Shown: positions 5,194-11,330 of the stretch, piece by piece | Numbering within the stretch: the first letter of the stretch is position 1 | How the letters are laid out: every line of letters begins with the position of its first letter | Source: Galactobacter sp. | GTDB lineage: Bacteria; Actinomycetota; Actinomycetes; Actinomycetales; Micrococcaceae | Assembly: GCA_022712075.1 (NCBI GenBank) | Contig: JALAHE010000213.1 | Span: forward strand, 1 to 11,330 | Length of the DNA: 11,330 nt | Direction: 5' to 3' | Program-made: the position numbers and the translations under genes | The notes under the pieces: generated by a model | Database searches by the model: none | What the model saw: only the letters and a program-made list of their open reading frames with translations | What the model was told of the DNA's origin: nothing

Positions 5194-6393
5194 TCAGCGA
5201 CCGGCGGTCTTGGGAGCGAGCCACTTCGCGACGGCGCGGGCGAGCAGGTTCAGGAGCATCACCAGGATGATCAGGACCAGGGCACCGCCCCACGCGCGGA
5301 TCATGGACGGCTCCGGGGCCTGCGGCGCGGTGGGCGTGGTCAGCTGGTAGTAGATGTAGACCGGCAGGGCCATCATCCAATCCTTGACCAGGTTCCAGTT
5401 GGTGGCCACCGTGAAGCCGGCGGTCACGAGGATCGGGGCGGTCTCGCCGACCACGCGGGCGATGGCGAGCGTGACACCCGAGGCGATGCCGGAGATGGCC
5501 GTGGGCAGGACCACCTTGAGGGTGGTGCGCCACTTGCGCACACCGAGGGCCGCAGAGGCCTCGCGCAGCTCGTTCGGGACCACGCGGAGCATTTCCTCCG
5601 TGGAGCGGACCACGATCGGAATCATGATCACCGAGAGGGCGATCGCCGCCGAGAGGCCGATGGTCTGCGCGCCTGGCGGCGCCCCGAAGAGCTTGAACAC
5701 CGCGAGCATGAAGCCAGCCGCGAAGAGGCCGGCCACGATGGACGGGATGCCGGTCATGACATCCACGAAGAAGCGGATGACCTTCGAGAACACGTTGTCG
5801 TTGCTGTACTCGACGAGGTAGATCGAGGCGAGCAGGCCGATCGGCACCGAGATGATCGTGGCGGCCGCCGTGATGAGCAGCGTTCCCACGAGGGCGTGGG
5901 CGATGCCGCCCAGGATCGGGCCGGTACCGGCCTCGGCCGCGCGGTCGTACTTGCCGGTGATGCCCTGCATGTCCGAGGCGAAGAAGCCGGGCTGCGTGAT
6001 GCCCTGCCAGCCGTTCGAGATGACGGTCCACATCACCGAGATGAGCGGCACCAGCGCAATGAGGAAGGCGCCGATGATGAGGTTGCGCCACAGCCCGTCG
6101 GTGGCCTTGCGGCGGTTCTCCTTGATGAGGGTCACCACGTACATGCCCACGACGTAGGCGATGGCACCGATGATGACCCAGCCGGCCACGTTGAAGCCGA
6201 TGAGCGCCATGATGGCGGCGGAGAGCACGAGGGCCCCCGCGCCGACGGCGTACGGCGTCCACTTGGGCAGCTGGCCCGCGGTCAGGCGGGAGCGTCCGTG
6301 CCTGCGCTCGGGACCGGCCGGGGCGTCCCCGGTGGCGGTGGCGGCGATCGGCTGGGACACGGAATCCTCCAGTGGTGTCTTCTGCGTGGTCAT
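5194..6393 (-). CDS. pstA: Phosphate ABC transporter permease PstA, N-terminally extended
   Basis: One of the two membrane subunits of the phosphate importer, 399 aa. The C-terminal ~240 residues are a standard ABC permease domain. They include YLVEYSNDN (192-200), MTGIPSIVAGLFA (213-225) and the EAA loop that contacts PstB, NELREASAALGVRKWRTTLK (274-293), followed by GIASGVTLAIARVVGETAP. The protein is about 100 residues longer than PstA of Escherichia coli. The extra N-terminus has a ~45-residue polar leader followed by two added hydrophobic helices (about 47-68 and 70-90), with a further helix near 104-124. Such extensions occur in actinobacterial PstA proteins, as far as I recall. The ATG at 6393 overlaps the pstC stop by one base (TGATG), which indicates translational coupling. 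Confidence 0.95.
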   Translation of the reverse strand: MTTQKTPLEDSVSQPIAATATGDAPAGPERRHGRSRLTAGQLPKWTPYAVGAGALVLSAAIMALIGFNVAGWVIIGAIAYVVGMYVVTLIKENRRKATDGLWRNLIIGAFLIALVPLISVMWTVISNGWQGITQPGFFASDMQGITGKYDRAAEAGTGPILGGIAHALVGTLLITAAATIISVPIGLLASIYLVEYSNDNVFSKVIRFFVDVMTGIPSIVAGLFAAGFMLAVFKLFGAPPGAQTIGLSAAIALSVIMIPIVVRSTEEMLRVVPNELREASAALGVRKWRTTLKVVLPTAISGIASGVTLAIARVVGETAPILVTAGFTVATNWNLVKDWMMALPVYIYYQLTTPTAPQAPEPSMIRAWGGALVLIILVMLLNLLARAVAKWLAPKTAGR

Positions 6394-7328
6394 CAGTTGG
6401 CCCCCGAGAATTCCTTGTGGCGGTTCACGATCCAGCGGGCGGCCAGGTTCACCACGAGCGTGATGACAAACAGGGCCAGGCCGGCGGCGATGAGTTCGTT
6501 GTAGCGCAGGCCGGAGGCCTCGGGGAAGTTCGCCGCGATCTCGGCGGGGATGGTGTTGTTGCCCTCGGAGAGCAGGTTCCAGCCCAGCGCGCCGGAGGAG
6601 AGCACGAGGGCCACGGCCATCGTCTCGCCGAGCGCGCGGCCCAGGCCGAGCATGATCGCGGAGATCACGCCGGGGCGGGCGAAGGGCAGCACCGCCATCT
6701 TGATCATTTCCCAGCGCGTGGCGCCGAGGGCCAGGGCGGCCTCCTCGTGCAGCTTGGGCGTCTGGACGAAAATCTCGCGGGAGAGCGCCGTGATGATCGG
6801 CAGGACCATGACGGCCAGCACGATCGAGGCGGTGAGGATGGTGCGACCCGTGGCCGAGGGATCACCGAAGAGCGGGATCCACCCGAGGTAGGTGTGCAGC
6901 CAGTCGTAGATCGGGACCAGCAGCGGCGCCAGGAAGAGCATGCCCCACGCGCCGTAGACGACGGAGGGGATGGCGGCGAGCAGGTCGATCACGTAACCCA
7001 CGGGCTTGGCCAGCTTGCGCGGCGCCACGTGGGAGATGAAGAGGGCCACGCCGATGGCGACGGGCGTGGCGAACAGCAGCGCGAGGCCTGCGGCGAGCAG
7101 CGTGCCCAGCACGAGCGGCCAGACGTAGCTGAAGAAGGACTCCCCCGTCAGCTCGGCCGGGCTGGCCACGAGGGCCGGGTAGGCGTTGACGACCAGGAAG
7201 AGCGTCACGAACAGCAGGACGACGAGGATGAGGGCGCCTGCCGCGAACGTCAGACCGGAGAAGAACTTGTCTCCGGCACGGCCCTTCTCGCCCGCGGTCA
7301 GCGGCGAGGGTGCGGTAACGGTGGTCAC
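6393..7328 (-). CDS. pstC: Phosphate ABC transporter permease PstC
   Basis: The 311-aa partner permease of PstA, of usual length for the family. Hydrophobic segments lie near 25-48, 68-96, 110-140, 163-180, 217-245 and 278-300. The PstC hallmarks are the loop LLAAIPSVVYGAWGM (116-130) and the EAA motif KLHEEAALALGATRWEMIKMAVLP (192-215), followed by a permease segment GLGRALGETMAVALVLSS. The start is GTG at 7328 with AGGAG 5 nt upstream. It follows pstS after 114 nt containing a strong stem-loop, and is coupled to pstA by a one-base overlap. Confidence 0.96.
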   Translation of the reverse strand: MTTVTAPSPLTAGEKGRAGDKFFSGLTFAAGALILVVLLFVTLFLVVNAYPALVASPAELTGESFFSYVWPLVLGTLLAAGLALLFATPVAIGVALFISHVAPRKLAKPVGYVIDLLAAIPSVVYGAWGMLFLAPLLVPIYDWLHTYLGWIPLFGDPSATGRTILTASIVLAVMVLPIITALSREIFVQTPKLHEEAALALGATRWEMIKMAVLPFARPGVISAIMLGLGRALGETMAVALVLSSGALGWNLLSEGNNTIPAEIAANFPEASGLRYNELIAAGLALFVITLVVNLAARWIVNRHKEFSGAN

Positions 7329-7392
7329 GAGGACTCCTGAGGCTTAGTGGGGGGACGGATCGGTGAGGGGGATCCAACGCGTCCGGCCCGAG

Positions 7393-7429
7393 ACCGGGGA
7401 GGGGCGACTCTCGCCGCACCCTCCCCGGT
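7393..7429 (-). terminator. Stem-loop between pstS and pstC, probable attenuator
   Basis: ACCGGGGAGGG (7393-7403) and CCCTCCCCGGT (7419-7429) form a perfect 11-bp stem with a 15-nt loop, 13 nt after the pstS stop on the minus strand. No T tract follows. Stem-loops at this place in high-copy binding-protein operons usually stabilise the upstream mRNA or terminate part of the transcripts, giving more PstS than permease and ATPase. That role is inferred here. Confidence 0.7.
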
Positions 7430-7442
7430 GCTCAGGCTCGGA

Positions 7443-8600
7443 TCACTTGGCGACCGTGATGGTCGCGATGGCCTTGGCGGCCTCGTCGGAGATGGTCGCG
7501 GCGAGCGGCGCCGAGCCAACCTCGTCCTGCGCGGCCGTCTGGCCGGCCTGCGAGGAGACGAAGGTGCCCCAGGCCTTGACCATGTCGACCGTGTTCTGGT
7601 CCTTGTAGGTCTGGCAGAAGATCTGGTAGCTGACCATCGTGACGGGGTAGCTGCCGGCCGGCGCGTTCGAGTAGTCGATCTCGACGGCCATGTCGTTCTT
7701 GTTCGTCGACTCGACGCGCTTGGACGCCTCGACGATCTTGGCGGCGGCCTCCTCGGTGGGCTCCTGGAAGACCTCGCCGACCTTGATGGAGGCGTGGCTC
7801 AGGTTGGTGGCGGCGGCCAGGTCGGCGTAGGTGATGGAGCCCTCGGTCTGGGCGGCGAGGCCGACCACACCGGAGGTCTTCGCGGCGGACTCACCGGAGA
7901 GGTCGGACGGCCAGGCCTTGGCCGGGTCCCAGGACCAGTCGGAGGCCGCAGCGGAGTGCAGGTACTCGGTGAAGTTGTCGGTGGTGCCCGACTCGTCGGC
8001 GCGGTGGATCGGGGTGATCTTGGCGTCCGGCAGGGTCACGCCCTCGTTGAGGGCGGCGATGGCCGGGTCGTTCCACTTGGTGATCTTGTTGGAGAAGATC
8101 TTGGCGACGGTGGAGGCATCCAGGTTCAGCTTGTCCACGCCGGAGAGCTTGAAGCTGACGGCGATCGGGGCGATGTACACCGGGATGTTCATGGCGCCCT
8201 CGGGGCCGCAGAAGGTCTGGACCTGCTTCTGCTCGTCGGCATCCAGCGCGGCGTCGGAGCCGGCGAACTGCACCTGGCCGGCGATGAGCTTCTTCACGCC
8301 GGCGCCGGAGCCGTCCGGGGAGTACTGCACCTTCAGGCCGGACTGCACGGACTTGATGCCGTCGGCACCCTCGGCCCAGGCGGCCATGGCCGACTGCTGC
8401 GAGGAGGCGCCGGAACCGGTCAGCGTGCCGGTGACCTGGGGGGCCTCCGAGGCGCTGGCGGAGCCCGAGGCGGAGCCGGTGCCGGAACCGGCGGTGCCCG
8501 AGCTGGAGGCGCCCGGGTTGTTGGAGCCACCGCAAGCGGTCAGGCCAAGGGCCGCGATGGAAAGAACAGCGGCCGCCTGGCCAATACGGGTGAGCTTCAC
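7443..8600 (-). CDS. pstS: Phosphate-binding lipoprotein PstS
   Basis: The extracellular, membrane-anchored receptor that delivers phosphate to PstCA. The start is placed at GTG 8600, giving 385 aa. An AAAGAGGAA ribosome site ends 6 nt upstream, and translation then begins directly with a lipoprotein signal (MKLTRIG, hydrophobic core, lipobox LTAC, acceptor Cys23). An in-frame TTG at 8618 would only add six residues overlapping the ribosome site. Residues 31-53 form a Ser/Gly/Ala linker typical of surface lipoproteins. Phosphate-binding motifs are TGSGASS (61-67), AGSDAAL (113-119) and the loop HRADESGTTDNF (199-210, with Arg200, Ser204, Gly205, Thr206). Two cysteines (131, 329) may form a disulfide. 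As first gene of pstSCAB it sits behind a PHO box, so induction by phosphate starvation is expected. Confidence 0.95.
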   Translation of the reverse strand: MKLTRIGQAAAVLSIAALGLTACGGSNNPGASSSGTAGSGTGSASGSASASEAPQVTGTLTGSGASSQQSAMAAWAEGADGIKSVQSGLKVQYSPDGSGAGVKKLIAGQVQFAGSDAALDADEQKQVQTFCGPEGAMNIPVYIAPIAVSFKLSGVDKLNLDASTVAKIFSNKITKWNDPAIAALNEGVTLPDAKITPIHRADESGTTDNFTEYLHSAAASDWSWDPAKAWPSDLSGESAAKTSGVVGLAAQTEGSITYADLAAATNLSHASIKVGEVFQEPTEEAAAKIVEASKRVESTNKNDMAVEIDYSNAPAGSYPVTMVSYQIFCQTYKDQNTVDMVKAWGTFVSSQAGQTAAQDEVGSAPLAATISDEAAKAIATITVAK

Positions 8601-8703
8601 GAGTGGTTCCTCTTTCAAGGCTGATCAAGGGGAGTGTCCCCGGGTCACTGCCGCGCACGTTCGAGTGCCCGGGCTGGCGCGCCGTTCCCGACCCGCACCA
8701 GTG

Positions 8704-8758
8704 ACGCTAAGCAGGCAGGGTGAATCGAGTCCCCGCACAAGGTGAACACGAGGTGAAC
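8704..8758 (-). promoter_or_regulatory. PHO box and promoter of pstSCAB
   Basis: On the minus strand two adjacent 11-bp units read GTTCACCTCGT (8748-8758) and GTTCACCTTGT (8737-8747). After one degenerate unit (8726-8736) a third in-phase copy reads ATTCACCCTGC (8715-8725). GTTCACC repeats at 11-bp spacing are the known PhoP operator of actinobacteria. TAGCGT (minus strand of 8704-8709) is a likely -10, so PhoP would sit over the -35 and activate. That leaves about a 95-nt leader before pstS. Confidence 0.85.
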
Positions 8759-8849
8759 TGTGCGACCGACACGCCAGTGAGGCCCGTCACGTCGACCCGG
8801 GATACGGTCAGGAAACCCACGATTAACGCCCCGGTGCGAGGATGAGGCC

Positions 8850-10076
8850 ATGACGCCCCCGGCCCTGACCCGCACCGGACACCGCCTCAGTTCACGCTGG
8901 AGGGCGGGCCTGCGGCGGGTGCGCGTCTCGCTGCCGAAGATCGTCCTGGCCACCGTCGGTTCGGTGTTCTCCTATTGGTTTGCCGAGGAGGTGCTCGGCC
9001 ACCCCGGCCCGCTCTTTGCCGCGACGAGCGCCCTCATCTCCCTCAACTTCGCCTCCACCTCCCACGTTCGCCGCACGCTCGAGGTGGCCCTGGGCTGCAC
9101 CCTCGGCATCGCCGTGGGCGACCTCATGCTCATGGGCCTGGGACACGGGCTGTGGCAGGCGGCCGTGGTCGTCTTCGTCTCGCTCGTCATCTCGCGCTTC
9201 CTCGACCCCGGCGTGGTGTTTTCGATGCAGTTCGGGCTCCAGGCGCTGCTCGTGGTCCTGCTCCCCGCCCCGCCCGGCGGCCCGTTCACGCGTTCGCTGG
9301 ACGCCGTGGTGGGCGGCGTCGTGGCCCTCCTGCTCATCGCCCTGTGGCCGCGGGATCCGCGGCGCGCCCCGGCCAAGGACCTCTCGCGACTCCTGCGCTC
9401 CGTGGCCGGGATCCTGCGGGACCTCGGCACCTCCGTGGCGGCCGACGACGCCCAGCGGGCCTGGCACACGCTCGTCGAGGCGCGTGGGACGCAGGGCCTC
9501 GTGGATCTCTCGGCCCGCGAACTCACGGAAGCGGAGGAGCTCTCCCGCCTGCTGCCCACTGCGCGTCGGCATCGCGGCGAGGTCGCCGGCCTGCGGAGGC
9601 TGAGCCGGCAGGCGGACCTCGCGGTCCGCAACGTCCGCATGACGTGCCGCCGCACCGCGTCGCTCATGAGCTACGGGGCGCTTGACCCGGCCGCGCGCGA
9701 GTCGCTCTCCGAGCTCCTGGATGCCATGGCCGACGGCGTGGCGCTCCTGGGCGCGTCGGTCGCCGAAACCTCGCCCGGGGCCCGGGACCGGCTCCGCGCC
9801 AAGGCGCGGGACACGCTCGTCAACACGGCCGCCGCCCTGGATCCGGACCGCTTGGGCGGGGACGACCCGCAGCTCACGGGCCTCATCATGCAGCTACGCC
9901 CCCTCGCGGTTGACCTCCTGGAGGCCGCCGGCGTGCGCCACGAGGAGGCCGTGGCCTATCTGCCGTCCCTGCGCTCCGCCGCCCCGGAACCGGACCGGGG
10001 ACCGGGACCGAAACCCGACCCCACCTCCGACTCCGGCCCGGTCCCCGGAACCACGCCGGACCCCGGTGCACAATGA
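8850..10076 (+). CDS. FUSC/aromatic-acid-exporter-like membrane protein
   Basis: The 408-aa protein starts with a basic N-terminus, then about six hydrophobic helices (roughly 29-46, 53-70, 79-97, 101-116, 120-139, 150-166). A cytoplasmic, Arg/Ala/Leu-rich helical domain of about 220 residues follows. This half-size arrangement, with the segment FASTSHVRRTLEVALGCTLGIAVGD (67-91), fits the fusaric-acid-resistance/aromatic acid exporter superfamily (FUSC, ArAE). Members are thought to export aromatic carboxylates or other amphipathic compounds. The C-terminal 30 residues are a Pro/Asp/Gly-rich low-complexity tail. ATG at 8850 follows GAGGATGAGG with 2-3 nt from its 3' end. It is transcribed divergently from pstS; TACGGT at 8803-8808 is a weak -10 candidate. 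Its stop lies 4 nt before the hydrolase gene. The family is probable; the substrate is unknown. Confidence 0.75.
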   Translation: MTPPALTRTGHRLSSRWRAGLRRVRVSLPKIVLATVGSVFSYWFAEEVLGHPGPLFAATSALISLNFASTSHVRRTLEVALGCTLGIAVGDLMLMGLGHGLWQAAVVVFVSLVISRFLDPGVVFSMQFGLQALLVVLLPAPPGGPFTRSLDAVVGGVVALLLIALWPRDPRRAPAKDLSRLLRSVAGILRDLGTSVAADDAQRAWHTLVEARGTQGLVDLSARELTEAEELSRLLPTARRHRGEVAGLRRLSRQADLAVRNVRMTCRRTASLMSYGALDPAARESLSELLDAMADGVALLGASVAETSPGARDRLRAKARDTLVNTAAALDPDRLGGDDPQLTGLIMQLRPLAVDLLEAAGVRHEEAVAYLPSLRSAAPEPDRGPGPKPDPTSDSGPVPGTTPDPGAQ

Positions 10077-10080
10077 GCAC

Positions 10081-11064
10081 ATGAACGATCGGCTTCCAGC
10101 TGGGTGGACCCAGGACCTGCTCGGCCCCGACTTCGCCGCGTTGACGCTCCCGCTCGGGCAGGACGCGGAGGGCGAGCTGAGCGCCACGCTCGTGCGCTAC
10201 CTCGGCGAGCGCACCTCCGGCCAGCACGCACCGTGGGAGGGCGCCGACGTCCTCTACGTGCACGGCTGGACCGACTACTTCTTCCAGACCGAGCTCGCCC
10301 ACAGGATCGCCGGCCTCGGCGCGCGCTTCTTTGCCCTGGATCTGCGCAAGTACGGCCGCAGCCTGCGCGAGGGCCAGACCCCCGGCTACATCGAGGATCT
10401 GGCCGGCTACGACGACGAGATCGGGGCTGCGCTGCGCGCCATGCGCACCGAGCACGCGGGGCGCAAGCTCGTGCTCCTGGGGCACTCCACGGGCGGCCTC
10501 ACCCTGAGCCTGTGGGCGCACCGTCACCCCGGGCGCGCCGACGCGCTCGTCCTGAACGCCCCGTGGCTCGAGTTCCAGGCCTCCGGCGCCGGGCGCCACG
10601 CGCTCGCGCCGCTCGTCGAGGCCGGCGCCAGGATGGACCCGCGGGCCACCCTGCCCAACGTCGACTTCGGCTTCTACTCCCGCGCTGTCTCCTCGCGCTT
10701 CGAGGGCGAGTGGGACTACAACGAGGCGTGGCGCCCCGAGCGCGGCTTCCCGGTGCGCCCGGGGTGGCTGCGCGCGATCCTCGCCGGCCATGCCACCGTG
10801 GCAGCGCGGCTGAGCATCGACGCCCCCATCCTCACGCTGCTCTCGGCGCGCTCCACCTTCTCCACGCGCTGGGCACCGGCCATGACCAGCTCCGATTCGG
10901 TGCTCGTGGTGGACGAGATCGCCGAGCGCGCCACGCGCCTCGGACGCTCCGTCACGATCGAGCGGCTCGACGGCGCCCTGCACGACGTTTTCCTCTCGCC
11001 AGCCCCCGTGCGCGAGGCGGCGTACGCCGCCCTGGCGCGCTGGGCGGTGGGCCACCCGCTCTAG
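10081..11064 (+). CDS. Alpha/beta hydrolase, monoacylglycerol-lipase/S33-like
   Basis: The 327-aa protein has the alpha/beta-hydrolase core. The oxyanion-side strand is VLYVHGW (57-63), followed by FFALDLRKYGRS (83-94) and the nucleophile elbow LLGHSTGGL (132-140, Ser136). Likely acid and base of the triad are Asp272 (in TSSDSVLVVDEI) and His301 (in GALHDVFLS). The overall pattern resembles the Hydrolase_4/serine aminopeptidase S33 group, which includes monoacylglycerol lipases and lysophospholipases. There is no signal peptide, so it should be cytoplasmic. The start ATG at 10081 lies 4 nt after the FUSC stop, with no clear ribosome site. GTG at 10066 is in frame and would overlap the FUSC end, so coupled translation is likely. 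Two hairpins follow the stop. The fold is certain, the substrate is not; a link with the exporter-like neighbour is only positional. Confidence 0.88.
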   Translation: MNDRLPAGWTQDLLGPDFAALTLPLGQDAEGELSATLVRYLGERTSGQHAPWEGADVLYVHGWTDYFFQTELAHRIAGLGARFFALDLRKYGRSLREGQTPGYIEDLAGYDDEIGAALRAMRTEHAGRKLVLLGHSTGGLTLSLWAHRHPGRADALVLNAPWLEFQASGAGRHALAPLVEAGARMDPRATLPNVDFGFYSRAVSSRFEGEWDYNEAWRPERGFPVRPGWLRAILAGHATVAARLSIDAPILTLLSARSTFSTRWAPAMTSSDSVLVVDEIAERATRLGRSVTIERLDGALHDVFLSPAPVREAAYAALARWAVGHPL

Positions 11065-11070
11065 GGGGCG

Positions 11071-11106
11071 GGCGCCGTCGTGCAGTTTTCACTTCACGAC
11101 GGCGCC
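11071..11106 (+). terminator. Hairpin directly after the hydrolase gene
   Basis: GGCGCCGTCGTG (11071-11082) and CACGACGGCGCC (11095-11106) form a perfect 12-bp stem with a 12-nt loop, 6 nt after the TAG. No T tract follows. It acts as a terminator or a 3'-end stabiliser ahead of the stronger terminator 30 nt downstream. Confidence 0.7.
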
Positions 11107-11134
11107 GGCCCCTGGCCGCTTTGAGGCGCGTTCG

Positions 11135-11175
11135 GCGCTGTGAGGCGAGGAATTCGGGCCTCACAGCGCTTTTTT
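11135..11175 (+). terminator. Canonical intrinsic terminator
   Basis: GCGCTGTGAGGC (11135-11146) and GCCTCACAGCGC (11158-11169) form a perfect 12-bp stem with an 11-nt loop, followed at once by six T (11170-11175). This is the best intrinsic terminator in the window and ends the FUSC-hydrolase transcript. Confidence 0.9.
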
Positions 11176-11196
11176 CCCCTCACAGCACGACGTCGC

Positions 11197-11330
11197 GGGG
11201 GGGCCCCAACGCCGGGGGGGGGGGGGGGGGGGACAGCGGGGGGGGGCGCGGGGGGCGGGGCGCGGCGGGGGGGGGGGGGGGGGGGGGGGGGCGGGGGGGG
11301 GGCGCGGGGGGGGCGGGGGCGGGCGCGCGG
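11197..11330. other. Low-complexity G-rich tail, probable artefact
   Basis: From about 11197 to the end the sequence is almost all G, with scattered C and very few A or T, unlike the ~70% GC neighbouring DNA. Homopolymer G runs at a sequence end are typical of loss of signal in two-colour sequencing or of a poor contig end. I see no biological feature in it. Confidence 0.8.

Noticed and set aside
4095..5270. Long plus-strand frame opposite pstB
   Set aside because: Antisense shadow of a certain pstB gene; long antisense frames are expected at this GC content.
5185..6504. Long plus-strand frame opposite pstA
   Set aside because: Its composition (very rich in Asp, His, Arg, Gly) is typical of a GC-driven antisense frame; pstA is certain.
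8600..8618. TTG start at 8618 for pstS
   Set aside because: It would place the ribosome site inside the gene and put acidic residues ahead of the signal peptide; GTG at 8600 has the correct spacing and N-terminus.
7347..8624. Long plus-strand frame opposite pstS
   Set aside because: Gly/Leu/Val/Asp-only repetitive translation, antisense to an unmistakable PstS.
9886..11055. Minus-strand frame opposite the hydrolase
   Set aside because: The sense strand encodes a complete alpha/beta hydrolase with catalytic motifs; the antisense frame has no recognisable domain.
11197..11330. Telomere or quadruplex-forming replicon end
   Set aside because: No regular repeat unit is present, and the pattern fits sequencing noise better.

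Overview
The window is about 11.3 kb of very GC-rich DNA with strong G/C third-position bias, GTG as well as ATG starts, lipobox signal peptides and 11-bp PHO-box direct repeats. This points to a high-GC actinobacterium. The protein style and gene set fit Micrococcaceae (Arthrobacter, Kocuria, Micrococcus and relatives), but the genus is inferred, not proven.

Layout. Positions 1-1181 hold the 3' part of a small secreted lipoprotein gene and, 3 nt later, a FetB/YbbM-type (UPF0014) ABC permease, closed by a 13-bp hairpin. Positions 1385-2023 encode a 212-aa protein I cannot assign. Positions 2338-3973 are a two-gene operon: a DUF47 (PhoU-like) accessory protein and a Pit-type inorganic phosphate transporter. 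Convergent to it on the minus strand, 8600 down to 4383, is a complete high-affinity phosphate ABC system in the order pstS-pstC-pstA-pstB. An 11-bp-phased PHO box precedes pstS, and a strong stem-loop lies between pstS and pstC. Divergent from pstS are a FUSC/aromatic-acid-exporter-like membrane protein (8850-10076) and an alpha/beta hydrolase (10081-11064), followed by two hairpins, the second a canonical intrinsic terminator. The last ~135 bp are almost pure G and look like a sequencing or assembly artefact.

How it works together. The core is a phosphate-acquisition locus. Pit with its DUF47 partner would serve phosphate-replete growth, and PstSCAB would be induced by PhoP under phosphate starvation. 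No phoU, phoR or phoP lies in the window.

The most unusual feature is not a gene. In the gap between the convergent pit and pst operons, positions 3984-4142 can fold as a cloverleaf: a perfect 19-bp closing stem and three hairpin arms, each with a 6-7 bp stem enclosing exactly 27 nt. The outer arm unit (19-nt conserved leader, GGTCCG, 27 variable nt, CGGACC) recurs once more at 1252-1310 with identical stems and spacing but a different 27-nt interior. Shorter copies of its core (AGTACGCGG) occur at 2077 and 4147. This looks like a repeat family, possibly a MITE- or REPIN-like element, that I cannot match to a known one.
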